DNA of 7,818 bases from Lachnospiraceae bacterium (GCA_900755865.1 CAAEHZ010000206.1:1-7818); one strand, 5' to 3'; positions 1 to 7,771 are shown, counted from the first letter of the stretch. Translations and numbers: made by a program. Notes: generated from the sequence alone by a model not told the origin.

Positions 1-1400
1 ACTGGCTGGTAAAGGCCGGGCAGAAATACTGGCAGATTCTGCCTCTGGGGCCTACCAGCTACGGTGATTCCCCCTATCAGTCCTTTTCCACCTTTGCCGG
101 GAATCCGTATTTTATCGACCCGGAGGATTTCGTTGAGAGGAAGTATCTGACAAGGGAACAGTGTGACAGATATGATTTCGGGGATAATGCATCCTATGTG
201 GACTATGCGAAGATTTATGAGAGCCGGTTTTTACTGCTCAGAGAGGCATGGAAGAACAGCAAGATAGAAAAGGAAGCGGATTTTCAGGAGTTTGTCCGGA
301 AAAATGCTGACTGGCTGGAGGATTACAGCCTTTATATGGCGGTGAAGGCGTCCTTTGGAAATGTCTGCTGGATAGAGTGGGATGAGGACATCAGGACAAG
401 GCAGCCGGAGGCTTTGAAGAAGTACCGGGAGAAATTTGCAGAGGAAATGGAATTTTATAAATTCCAGCAGTATTTCTTTACGGTGCAGTGGGAAAAGCTG
501 AAAAAATATGCCAATGAAAAGGGGATTCAGATTATTGGGGATATTCCGATTTATGTAGCCTTTGACAGCTCTGATGCCTGGGCGAATCCGCAGTTGTTCC
601 AGTTTGATGAGAACTGTCAGCCGATTGCAGTGGCGGGCTGTCCGCCGGATGCCTTTTCTGCCACCGGGCAGCTTTGGGGAAATCCCCTGTACCGCTGGGA
701 TTACCATAAAAAGACGGGCTATGACTGGTGGTTAAAGCGTCTGGAGGCCTGCTTTGAGCGGTATGATGTGGTGCGGATTGACCATTTCAGAGCCTTTGAT
801 GAATATTATTCTATTCCGGCGGGAAGAAAAACCGCGGAAGTCGGTACCTGGGAGCCGGGGCCCGGATATGCCTTGTTTGAGGCGATGCGGGAAAGGCTGG
901 GAGAGCGGAAGGTAATTGCGGAGGATTTGGGCTTCCTGACACCCTCTGTTATTGAGCTGGTGAAAAGAACCGGTTATCCCGGCATGAAGGTATTGCAGTT
1001 TGCCTTTGATTCCAGGGAAGAAAGTGATTATCTGCCTCATAACTATGAGCATAATTGCGTAGTTTATACCGGAACCCATGACAATGATACCACCCTTGGC
1101 TGGTATGAGAAGCTGCCGGAGGCAGATAAAAATTTCTGCGATGCCTATCTGAATTTAAAGCATTGCCCGAAGGCGGAATTAAAGTGGGAGTTTATCCGGG
1201 CAGCCTTTGCCAGTGTGGCAGACCTGGCGGTAATTCCCATGCAGGACTTTTTGGGAAAGGATTCTTCGGCACGTATCAATACCCCCTCCACTCTTGGCAA
1301 TAACTGGCAGTGGCGGATGAAAGAGGGAGAACTGACACGGGAGCTTGCGGAGGAAATCCGTAAAATAACAGCCCTTTACGGCAGGGCAGCAAGAGAATAA
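1..1400 (+). CDS. malQ: 4-alpha-glucanotransferase (amylomaltase), 5'-partial
   Basis: Cytoplasmic GH77 enzyme that moves alpha-1,4-glucan segments between maltodextrins or onto glucose, in maltose/glycogen breakdown. The frame is open from base 3, so the true start is upstream; 465 residues are visible and, against a usual length near 500, roughly 30-40 N-terminal residues are missing. The visible part begins with the family's N-terminal sequence (WQILPLGPTSYGDSPYQS). GH77 landmarks follow in order: DIPIYVAFDSSDAW, GCPPDAFSATGQLWGNP, RIDHFR with the catalytic nucleophile Asp (codon 780-782), AEDLG with the acid/base Glu (921-923), GTHDND with the transition-state Asp (1080-1082), and near the C-terminus INTPSTLGNNWQWR. 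All three catalytic acids are present, so the enzyme should be active. A GTG at 198 opens a long reading frame but lies inside the conserved region and is not the start. An intrinsic terminator follows directly, making this the last gene of its transcript. Catalytic roles are family knowledge; the motifs are seen directly. Confidence 0.97.
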   Translation, partial: WLVKAGQKYWQILPLGPTSYGDSPYQSFSTFAGNPYFIDPEDFVERKYLTREQCDRYDFGDNASYVDYAKIYESRFLLLREAWKNSKIEKEADFQEFVRKNADWLEDYSLYMAVKASFGNVCWIEWDEDIRTRQPEALKKYREKFAEEMEFYKFQQYFFTVQWEKLKKYANEKGIQIIGDIPIYVAFDSSDAWANPQLFQFDENCQPIAVAGCPPDAFSATGQLWGNPLYRWDYHKKTGYDWWLKRLEACFERYDVVRIDHFRAFDEYYSIPAGRKTAEVGTWEPGPGYALFEAMRERLGERKVIAEDLGFLTPSVIELVKRTGYPGMKVLQFAFDSREESDYLPHNYEHNCVVYTGTHDNDTTLGWYEKLPEADKNFCDAYLNLKHCPKAELKWEFIRAAFASVADLAVIPMQDFLGKDSSARINTPSTLGNNWQWRMKEGELTRELAEEIRKITALYGRAARE

Positions 1401-1416
1401 AAGAAACTAATAAAAG

Positions 1417-1472
1417 AAAACCTCCTGAGTGGAAACGGTATGCAAAAAGCCGAATCTGCTCAGGGGGTTTTT
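1417..1472 (+). terminator. Intrinsic terminator after malQ
   Basis: The left arm AAAACCTCCTGAG (1417-1429) pairs with CTCAGGGGGTTTT (1459-1471), 13 pairs including one T-G wobble, and the right arm runs into a T tract. The loop of about 29 bases contains a smaller CGG/CCG pairing (1436-1438 with 1450-1452). The stem lies 16 bases after the malQ stop. The A-rich left flank means it might also stop transcription from the other strand, but no minus-strand gene is seen nearby. Confidence 0.88.
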
Positions 1473-1491
1473 AAGTTGAGATATTTGTAAA

Positions 1492-1521
1492 CTGTTTTTG
1501 CAGGGAAGGATATGCTAAAAT
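1492..1521 (+). promoter_or_regulatory. Putative extended -10 promoter for the three-gene operon
   Basis: TGCTAAAAT at 1513-1521 is an extended -10 (TG-n-TAAAAT). A weak -35-like CTGTTT lies at 1492-1497 with an 18-base spacer. It sits just after the malQ terminator and about 80 bases before the first gene of the operon, where a promoter is expected. The -35 is poor, so the call rests on the -10 and the position. No operator or riboswitch-like structure was seen between 1475 and 1600. Confidence 0.5.
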
Positions 1522-1602
1522 ACTTCTGCCTGACAAGGCAAAACAGAAATTGAAAAGGCAGTGCGGGATGAAATGGCATGGAAAAGGAGTGGATTGTGTA
1601 GA

Positions 1603-4113
1603 ATGAAAGAAGTCGGAAAACGGGAAAAAGGGGTATTCTCGTCCAGATGGTCAGGGTGGATTTTTCTGGCAGCGATATTACAGACGATGCTTCCATTTTT
1701 TATCAAAAGTATTGTTTTATTTGTGACGAAGGAGGCACAGGGAAATCTTATGTTGCTGGGGGCTGAACTGGCAGCGCTGTCTGTGAGCGGCGCAGTGCTG
1801 TGCATTCCGGTGAAAAGGAACGGGGGTGCAGGAGGAGGCTTCTGGCTGCGAGGGTATCTGCCGTATGCGGCAGCAGTGTGTGCCGGAGGAGCGCTGTTTC
1901 AGTTCGTCGGTTATGCAACGGGTCTGCTTTATAATATACTGCTGCCTGTCGTGACCATTCTGATTGTGGCAGCTATTGTATACAGGATTAACGGGATGGT
2001 GTATCTGGTTACGGGACAGAAGGAGAGGGAAAAGGTGGGAAAGTACATTCTTGCCTGCATTGTCATTCTTCTGGGACAGTATCTGTTACCTTACCTTGCA
2101 GGTGGTGTGTTCACAGAACTTCTGCTGCAGCGCATGGTGTGGATGATTTCGCTTATGTATTTCCTTGTGAGCGCAATTCTCCTATGGACGGCATCGTGTA
2201 TGGCGGTATCACTGGCGGTGAGCAGACGCGCAGCAGGGACTCCGGTGGAAGAAACAGCGACAGGCGCAGATACAACCGGGGGAACAGACGGCATAGCAGC
2301 TCCAACGTCAGAAGAAGCAGCAGATAAAAATACGGTGGCGGAAAAGAAAGGAATGACCGGTGTGATTGCCGCTGTGGTCGTAATTGTCGTGGCGATGGTG
2401 TGCAGTATCAGAATCATACCAGCTCCCGTTACCCGTTTTCAGAACACTTATGCCAGCGGAATCCTGCAGATGAAGGAGTATGCCGGGAACGGGGATTATG
2501 TCGCGGCAACGAAAATATATAAGGAACTGTATGCGGAACTGGATGCGTGGGAGGCAGCTCTGGAACAAGGCAGTGTTACCATTGAATCTGTTTACAGGGA
2601 ACACCCGGATAATGCAACGGTCGCATATCTTCTGGCAGCTGAAAATAAGCACAGCAGTGACCGCCTGACGGCATTGGAGAAACTGTATCTGACCGGAAAC
2701 ATTGATACAAACCTCTGGTATACAATACTTACGGAATATAAGAATGCGGGGAAGCTTACGCAGGAGCAGAAGAACCGGCAGCGTGAAATCCTTTCCCGGC
2801 TTGCAGCAATGCGAATCTATACGGGGGGCTATGACTCCATGGAGGAATTGAGGGCTGACGGCACGGAGCTGACAGAGAGCATTGCGGAACTGAAAAATGT
2901 GCTGGATAATCAGGAGTTTATTACCCTGATGGGGCAGATGCAGACGGGGGATTTGACAAATCAAAGCGGTATTCTGGTTTCGCGCGGCTTTGGTGATTCC
3001 CTGCGATGGCAGATTTTCTATGAGGCACAGGACACCCCGGACAGTTTTGCCAAACAGTTTCTGGCATTGTATGCACTGGTAAATGCCGGGCAGGAGGTGG
3101 CGACAGAGAGCGCCTATTTTGGAGGAGAACAATATGTTGGTGTAATTGACCGGTTCACGGAGCTTCTTGATGAGCAGCAGGAGGAGTTTTCCGGAGAGAT
3201 GCTGCAGACACTGCATCAACTGGCAATCAAGGCATATATGACATATATGGAAACGGAAAAGTGTGCCAGCTACTGCGAGAAGCTCATGGAGAGCAGTGAC
3301 GATTATTCCATAAAGCTGAATGCCATGTATTGTTATCTGGATTCAGGAAGACCGGAGAAATGTGCGGCGCTGGCAGAGCGCCTGCTTGTGGAGAAAAAGG
3401 AGGATGCTGCAGGGCTTTATTATCTCGGAGCTGCGTCGGTGGTGCTTAAGGATACGGACACGGTCATCGACTGCGCGGAAAGACTTGCAGAGCAGCTGAA
3501 GACGACAGAATATCCGGATTATGTGGACCGTTATCTGTCCCAGCTTATTTCGGAAATTACGGTTTACCGGGATTCTTCCAATGCGGAATATTATCTGGAA
3601 GGCTGCTATGATGATTTCACGGACAGCCAGCTACAGCGGATTGAACAGAATACATTTCTGAATGCCTACATCCAGGCATACCGGGAAGCTATTGATCCCA
3701 ATGGCGTGAATCTCTATGCGGAGGATACAGATGCCGGTTTTGAGTATATCGACCAGATGCTTGCAGTCCGTCAGGATTTGGGCTATGCCTGGTACTTAAA
3801 GGGGGCAATTTATAACAGCCGCTGGGAGGACGAGAAGGCGGCATCCTGCTTTGAGGAGGCGGTGAAGTACCAGAAGGATGACCCCATGCTCTGGTATGCT
3901 TTGTATGATGCCTGTGATATGATTGGGGAATATGAGAAGGCATATTATGCGCTCTCGGTCTGCCGTGAGTTTATGACGTGGGAGGACTATTACGGCGGCT
4001 TTGACAATGGACTTCCCCATGTAGGTGTGTACCGGGCCGGATTAATCAGTGATTTGGAACGTGAGCATGAGGAACTGTTAAATAAAATTGCCGGGGAGGT
4101 GGAGCAGAAATGA
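1603..4113 (+). CDS. Polytopic membrane protein with large extracytoplasmic TPR-like domain
   Basis: I do not recognise a named family; the function is unknown. The protein has about 836 residues. Hydrophobic segments lie near residues 19-41, 49-70, 85-104, 108-127, 148-170, 178-206 and 254-272. Basic stretches (KREK at the N-terminus, KRN, KEREK, SRR, EKKG) alternate with them in a way that fits seven membrane spans with the N-terminus inside and the C-terminus outside. A low-complexity Thr/Ala/Gly/Glu linker (about 210-250) precedes the last span. The remaining 560 or so residues are mostly helical and TPR-like; the clearest unit is near 725-795 (AWYLKGAIYNSRWEDEKAAS, then a second helix pair). 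TPRs bind other proteins, so a scaffold or assembly role is inferred. Start: ATG 1603 has AGGAG at 1585-1589, a long 13-base spacing; ATG 1573 and GTG 1561 are in-frame alternatives with weaker sites. The stop overlaps the next gene by 4 bases. Confidence 0.85.
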   Translation: MKEVGKREKGVFSSRWSGWIFLAAILQTMLPFFIKSIVLFVTKEAQGNLMLLGAELAALSVSGAVLCIPVKRNGGAGGGFWLRGYLPYAAAVCAGGALFQFVGYATGLLYNILLPVVTILIVAAIVYRINGMVYLVTGQKEREKVGKYILACIVILLGQYLLPYLAGGVFTELLLQRMVWMISLMYFLVSAILLWTASCMAVSLAVSRRAAGTPVEETATGADTTGGTDGIAAPTSEEAADKNTVAEKKGMTGVIAAVVVIVVAMVCSIRIIPAPVTRFQNTYASGILQMKEYAGNGDYVAATKIYKELYAELDAWEAALEQGSVTIESVYREHPDNATVAYLLAAENKHSSDRLTALEKLYLTGNIDTNLWYTILTEYKNAGKLTQEQKNRQREILSRLAAMRIYTGGYDSMEELRADGTELTESIAELKNVLDNQEFITLMGQMQTGDLTNQSGILVSRGFGDSLRWQIFYEAQDTPDSFAKQFLALYALVNAGQEVATESAYFGGEQYVGVIDRFTELLDEQQEEFSGEMLQTLHQLAIKAYMTYMETEKCASYCEKLMESSDDYSIKLNAMYCYLDSGRPEKCAALAERLLVEKKEDAAGLYYLGAASVVLKDTDTVIDCAERLAEQLKTTEYPDYVDRYLSQLISEITVYRDSSNAEYYLEGCYDDFTDSQLQRIEQNTFLNAYIQAYREAIDPNGVNLYAEDTDAGFEYIDQMLAVRQDLGYAWYLKGAIYNSRWEDEKAASCFEEAVKYQKDDPMLWYALYDACDMIGEYEKAYYALSVCREFMTWEDYYGGFDNGLPHVGVYRAGLISDLEREHEELLNKIAGEVEQK
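4095..4113 (+). promoter_or_regulatory. RBS and ATGA stop/start overlap between operon genes 1 and 2
   Basis: GGAGG at 4095-4099 and a second purine-rich stretch GGAG at 4101-4104 precede ATG 4110. The start shares bases with the upstream TGA (4111-4113). This arrangement normally couples translation of the two genes. The sequence closely resembles the junction at 4955-4970. Confidence 0.8.
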
Positions 4114-4970
4114 TAGCGTATTTGATTCTGGGCATATTGGGGGCAGGCTTTCTGCTTTCCATAATCTTTACGGACAGTTCGGCGGTAATGTGCATTGCCG
4201 GATTATCACTCTGTATCGGAGGTATAGTATGCAAGGCATTTCTTGCGGCAAAGCTGAAAAGAGGGTGGAACAGGGCGCTGCAGCTCCTGCTTCCCGCAGC
4301 TGCGGTTTTTACTGCACTGTTTACCTTTTCGGCGGGTGGGGATGGTACGCGTGCAGCACAGGCCAGGACTGCAGAATATGTCTACCGTCTTACATCGGAG
4401 GATAATCTGGAGGAGGCAAAGACCTTTCTGGAAAGCTATTATGAAACTTATGGTGAGAACGATGAGGTGGCTCTCGCTGCCGCGGAGGGGTACCTTGTGA
4501 TGGTAAAGGAACTCCGGGATAAGGACAGTGACAGAGCAGAGAAATATTACTGGGCGGGCAGTGACCAGTTGAACTACCATGTGGAGAATACGAGGTCGAA
4601 AGAGTACTATCTTCTTCAGGGAGAATATTATTTTCTTCACGAAAGCAGTCACGGGCTGGCTGCATACTGGCAGCAGGCAGTGGAGGACTATCCGGACTGG
4701 GGTGAGGCACATATGATGGCTGCAATGGCACTGGCAGAACAGGATTCATTAAATTATGACATGCGGGAATATTATCTGAAGCTTGCACTGGAACTGGAGC
4801 CGGACAATGCCTGTGCAGCGGCAGAACTCGGACGGGTGTATTTTGAACAGGGATATTATGACCATGCCGGGGCGTGTTATACGATGGCGAAGGAGATTGG
4901 AAGTGGCAACGATTATATAGAAGACATGGCAGATTTCTATCTTCGCGCCATCGAGGAGGTGCAGAAATGA
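4110..4970 (+). CDS. Membrane-anchored TPR protein
   Basis: Unnamed protein of 286 residues. Three hydrophobic segments lie at about 2-20, 24-47 and 56-76. The basic cluster KLKRGWNR (48-55) between the second and third puts that loop in the cytoplasm, so by the positive-inside rule the C-terminal 210 residues face outward. That part is helical and TPR-like: one pair near 93-125 (SEDNLEEAKTFLESYYETYG and following) and a clearer array near 210-270, including YYLKLALELEPDNACAAAEL and GRVYFEQGYYDHAGACYTMA. The layout, membrane anchor then outward TPRs, is a smaller version of the preceding gene product, and the two may have a common origin or form one complex. It overlaps both neighbours by 4 bases, so its translation is probably coupled to both. 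Partner binding is inferred from TPR knowledge; no catalytic motif is visible. Confidence 0.88.
   Translation: MIAYLILGILGAGFLLSIIFTDSSAVMCIAGLSLCIGGIVCKAFLAAKLKRGWNRALQLLLPAAAVFTALFTFSAGGDGTRAAQARTAEYVYRLTSEDNLEEAKTFLESYYETYGENDEVALAAAEGYLVMVKELRDKDSDRAEKYYWAGSDQLNYHVENTRSKEYYLLQGEYYFLHESSHGLAAYWQQAVEDYPDWGEAHMMAAMALAEQDSLNYDMREYYLKLALELEPDNACAAAELGRVYFEQGYYDHAGACYTMAKEIGSGNDYIEDMADFYLRAIEEVQK
4955..4970 (+). promoter_or_regulatory. RBS and ATGA overlap fixing the start of operon gene 3
   Basis: GGAGG at 4955-4959 lies 7 bases before ATG 4967, which shares bases with the upstream TGA (4968-4970). This decides the start of the third gene at 4967 rather than at the in-frame codon at 4874, because 4967 has the better spacing and opens directly into a signal peptide. 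Confidence 0.85.
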
Positions 4971-5056
4971 GAAAAAAGACGGTTAGAACATGGATTGTTT
5001 TATTGTGTGCGGTTACTCTGCCGTTGGCAGCGCCTGTGTCGGATAAGGTGCAGGCC
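4967..5056 (+). other. Signal peptide of the secreted operon protein
   Basis: Thirty residues with a basic n-region (RKKTVR), a hydrophobic core (about 9-22) and a V-Q-A site satisfying the -3/-1 rule for signal peptidase I. An earlier cut around LAAP is possible. No cysteine is placed as in a lipoprotein signal. Confidence 0.8.
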
Positions 5057-6463
5057 AGAGGAGAGGCGGGGACGGATGGAAACCGGTCAACAGTGGATTA
5101 TTCTTCTTCCAGAAGTATTTTTGAGCAGGGAATGGATTTTGCAAGGGATAATTATAATGCAGCAGTGGACTGGGTCACAGGCAGTTCCATGTATCATTTT
5201 GCTGCTGATTCCGCATATGATATCGGCAATGGAGACAGCTGGACAGGCATACTGGGAGGAGCCGCGTATGATCAGGCAATCGGATATGCAACGAATGGAA
5301 TTGAATGGGGGTTCAGTAATTATACCAGTGCAGGTACCCAATGGGTAAAGTCCATAGGAATTGCCGGTGCAATTGTCGGCGCAGGTAATGGACTTTGGAA
5401 TAACTATACAAATATTGTGAACAGTCCATACGCTTCAAATCCGGTAATGGATACAACGACCTCATTTCTGGATAATATCTCGGTTGGATTCGGACCGGTT
5501 CCGAATCCGGCAGCAGAGGCATTTGGTGTTACAGCAGGGCTTGCTTCAGGCGTACTCCGCCATCCATATGTGTCGAATTTTGTGAACACTGTATACGACA
5601 TCAGGAGAAATCATCCAATCATCAAGTGGCTGCCGTCAAGCCTTGTTGTCCGTGGGTATGAGTTTTTTACGGCGGAGATGCAGGCAGGCTTTATGAGCCT
5701 GATGGGCTACGACGGACGTGATGCGTTGAGAAATTATGGTTTTCTGGATTCTGATGAACTGACAGCGGAGGAATACAGGGAGCAGCTGTATTGGGACAGG
5801 ATGAATCTGTATGCCCAGATGGTCGGCGAGGGACGCGAGAAAGAATTTGAGTGGCTGAGAGACTGGCTCCTCAACAATAAGAGAAAGAACAGTAACGCCA
5901 TGCCGGATAATGTTGAGGCGAAGAAGCCTAATATTTATCTCTATCCGACAGAGGAAACGGAGGTTTCAATTCGTTTTGCCTATCCGAATCTTGTGACGAA
6001 ATCTGAGCCGGAATACGGAAATGGATGGATAGTTACGGCACAGCCGGACGGTATGCTCTGTACCGCCGACGGAGAGAAGCAGAGATATCTGTTCTATGAG
6101 AGTAATACACTGGCATCCTTCTTCCAGAGAGAGGAGGGCTTTGTTGTACTGGCAGACGAGAGGGAGGAAACCTATCGTCTTATTCTGGAGCGTTATGGCT
6201 TCAACGAGCAGGAAATTCTGGACTTTATTGAGTATTGGAGCATTTATCTTGAGGAGGGAGAGGACTATGTGATGTATCCGATTCTTACAGATGTGGTGGA
6301 TGAGGCGATGCCGGTCAGCTTCTCTGTGGAACCGGACAGTATTTATCGAATCTGGTTCGGCTTTGCAAAATACGATGGCGGTGAGGTAACGGAGCCGGAG
6401 GTCAATCCTGTCATCCGTAACGGCTTTACGGTGGTGGAATGGGGCGGTGCCGTGCTGAAATAA
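4967..6463 (+). CDS. Secreted protein with C-terminal 'IYLYP...VEWGG' domain
   Basis: Protein of 498 residues, function unknown. Residues 1-30 are a classical Sec signal peptide: basic MRKKTVR, a hydrophobic core around WIVLLCAVTLPLAA, and a likely cut after VQA at 30. Residues 31 to about 260 are rich in Gly, Ala, Asn and aromatic residues, with short hydrophobic patches such as SIGIAGAIVGAGNGLW (129-144) and a second near AFGVTAGLASGVL. A charged helical linker (about 260-318, YREQLYWDRMNLYAQM) leads to the C-terminal domain, 319-498, which opens with KKPNIYLYPTEETEV, continues with a GWIVTAQPDG strand, and ends with GFTVVEWGG. From memory, this domain recurs at the C-terminus of uncharacterised secreted proteins of Clostridia; I know no established activity. 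There is no LPXTG sorting signal and no obvious lipobox, so the mature protein is either released or held by partners, plausibly the two upstream TPR membrane proteins. No terminator is visible directly after the stop. Confidence 0.88.
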   Translation: MRKKTVRTWIVLLCAVTLPLAAPVSDKVQARGEAGTDGNRSTVDYSSSRSIFEQGMDFARDNYNAAVDWVTGSSMYHFAADSAYDIGNGDSWTGILGGAAYDQAIGYATNGIEWGFSNYTSAGTQWVKSIGIAGAIVGAGNGLWNNYTNIVNSPYASNPVMDTTTSFLDNISVGFGPVPNPAAEAFGVTAGLASGVLRHPYVSNFVNTVYDIRRNHPIIKWLPSSLVVRGYEFFTAEMQAGFMSLMGYDGRDALRNYGFLDSDELTAEEYREQLYWDRMNLYAQMVGEGREKEFEWLRDWLLNNKRKNSNAMPDNVEAKKPNIYLYPTEETEVSIRFAYPNLVTKSEPEYGNGWIVTAQPDGMLCTADGEKQRYLFYESNTLASFFQREEGFVVLADEREETYRLILERYGFNEQEILDFIEYWSIYLEEGEDYVMYPILTDVVDEAMPVSFSVEPDSIYRIWFGFAKYDGGEVTEPEVNPVIRNGFTVVEWGGAVLK

Positions 6464-6502
6464 CTGAACACACAAAGGGTAGGAAACAGCAGAAGTAAAA
6501 AC

Positions 6503-6531
6503 TGGACAAAACAAGCGCCTTAAGGTATACT
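6503..6531 (+). promoter_or_regulatory. Sigma-70/sigma-A type promoter for the MATE gene
   Basis: TGGACA (6503-6508) and TATACT (6526-6531) are separated by exactly 17 bases, each one mismatch from consensus. Transcription would start near 6538, giving a leader of about 58 bases. A promoter here makes the MATE gene a separate transcription unit, although read-through from the operon is possible because no terminator is seen between 6464 and 6502. Confidence 0.75.
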
Positions 6532-6595
6532 GGAAATATTGCACGTGTTTTGAAGAAAACCTGGAGAAATCCTTGATTTCAGAAAGGAGCTTGTT

Positions 6596-7771
6596 ATGAG
6601 CCTGAGAAAGAAACTGATTGGTAACAGAGAATTTTACGGGATGGTGCTTGGAGTGGCGGTGCCGATTATGGTTCAGAACGGTATTACTAATTTTGTAAGC
6701 CTTTTGGATAACATTATGGTTGGACGTGTTGGAACAGAGCAGATGTCTGGCATTGCCATTGTGAACCAGCTGCTTCTGATATTTAACCTTGCTATTTTTG
6801 GCGCAATTTCCGGTGCAGGTATTTTTGGGGCCCAGTTTTATGGCTGCAGGAACCATAAGGGCGTCCAGCAGACTTTTCGTTTTAAACTTTATATTTGTGC
6901 TGCAATCGTCCTGGCAGGTGTTTTTTTGTTGCTTGCAAAAGGGGATTCCCTGATTTTGCTTTATCTGCATGGAGAGGGAAATGAGGCTGCTCTTGAAGCT
7001 ACGCTTGGTTATGGAAGGGAATATCTGCTGGTGATGCTGACAGGACTGCTGCCTTTTGCAATAGAAGAAATCTATTCCGGTACTTTACGTGAATGTGGAG
7101 AAACCAAGCTTCCCATGAAAGCGGGAATTGCGGCAGTGTGTGTCAACCTGCTGTTGAATTATCTGCTGATTTACGGAAAATTCGGACTACCGGAGCTTGG
7201 AGTTGTGGGAGCAGCGATTGCTACTGTCATCTCCCGTTATGTACAGGCAGGTGTAGTTATTATCTGGACGCATACTCATGCGGAGAGGATGCCTTTTATT
7301 GTAGGAGCCTACAGGGAATGGAAAATTCCGGAACAGCTTGCAAAGAATATTGCTATTAAGGGAACCCCTCTTATGATAAATGAGATTTTATGGGCTGCGG
7401 GTATGGCAATTTTGAATCAGTGTTATTCCATGAGAGGGCTGGATGCGGTAGCAGCAGTGAATATCTGTGGTACGATTTCCAATCTGTTTAATGTAGTGTT
7501 TATGGCGATGGGAAGCGCAATTTCCATTATTGTAGGGCAGCTTCTGGGGGCAGGAAAGATGGAAGAGGCACAGGATACAGATACAAAGATGATTGCTTTT
7601 GCGGTGTTTTCCTGTCTGGTAATGGGAGGACTGCTCTTCCTGTGTTCTCCTTTGTTCCCGATGATTTACAATACCACAGATACGGTACGGACACTGGCAA
7701 GGAATCTGCTGCGAAACATCATTTTCAGGATGGAGTCGAGAATGTGCTGCAGACAAACGGGTGCATCGTAA
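6596..7771 (+). CDS. MATE-family efflux transporter, 3'-truncated
   Basis: Inner-membrane cation-coupled drug/metabolite antiporter of the MATE family, by sequence style. AGGAG (6585-6589) sits 6 bases before ATG 6596. The N-terminus has the family pattern VPIMVQNGITNFVSLLDNIM followed by VGRVGTEQMSG. The two homologous halves can be seen: AIFGAISGAGIFGAQFYG in the first half matches VFMAMGSAISIIVGQLLGAG in the second. About nine membrane segments are present, ending with one near CLVMGGLLFLCSPLFPMIY. After LARNLLR (R373, codon 7712-7714) the expected tenth to twelfth segments are absent; instead there are 18 polar residues (NIIFRMESRMCCRQTGAS) and a stop. At 391 residues it is about 50-70 short of the usual 440-460, so it is probably nonfunctional as it stands. 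Neither other + frame restores MATE sequence after 7714, so this is a replacement of sequence rather than a simple frameshift. Substrate unknown. Confidence 0.9.
   Translation: MSLRKKLIGNREFYGMVLGVAVPIMVQNGITNFVSLLDNIMVGRVGTEQMSGIAIVNQLLLIFNLAIFGAISGAGIFGAQFYGCRNHKGVQQTFRFKLYICAAIVLAGVFLLLAKGDSLILLYLHGEGNEAALEATLGYGREYLLVMLTGLLPFAIEEIYSGTLRECGETKLPMKAGIAAVCVNLLLNYLLIYGKFGLPELGVVGAAIATVISRYVQAGVVIIWTHTHAERMPFIVGAYREWKIPEQLAKNIAIKGTPLMINEILWAAGMAILNQCYSMRGLDAVAAVNICGTISNLFNVVFMAMGSAISIIVGQLLGAGKMEEAQDTDTKMIAFAVFSCLVMGGLLFLCSPLFPMIYNTTDTVRTLARNLLRNIIFRMESRMCCRQTGAS

Noticed and set aside
2230..2355. Repeat-like Thr/Ala/Gly-coding stretch as a tandem DNA repeat
   Set aside because: The codons vary and no unit recurs exactly; it is a low-complexity protein linker.
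2308..3219. Long minus-strand open frame (about 300 codons) opposite the large TPR protein gene
   Set aside because: It mirrors the codon pattern of the + strand gene, has no domain-like composition and no convincing ribosome binding site.
4874..4966. Upstream in-frame start for the secreted protein
   Set aside because: It would put 31 Arg/Trp-rich residues before a clear signal peptide; ATG 4967 has a well-spaced GGAGG and the ATGA overlap.
6566..6580. Small inverted repeat GAAAT-CCTTG-ATTTC in the MATE leader
   Set aside because: A five-pair, AT-rich stem is too weak to call as a regulatory hairpin or terminator.
5966..6970. Minus-strand open frame of 334 codons spanning the end of the secreted-protein gene and the start of the MATE gene
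   Set aside because: It lies across two well-supported + strand genes, a promoter and an RBS, and its translation is Cys/His/Asn-rich without family features.
7690..7771. Simple frameshift as the cause of the short MATE protein
   Set aside because: Neither of the other + frames after 7714 reads as hydrophobic MATE sequence.
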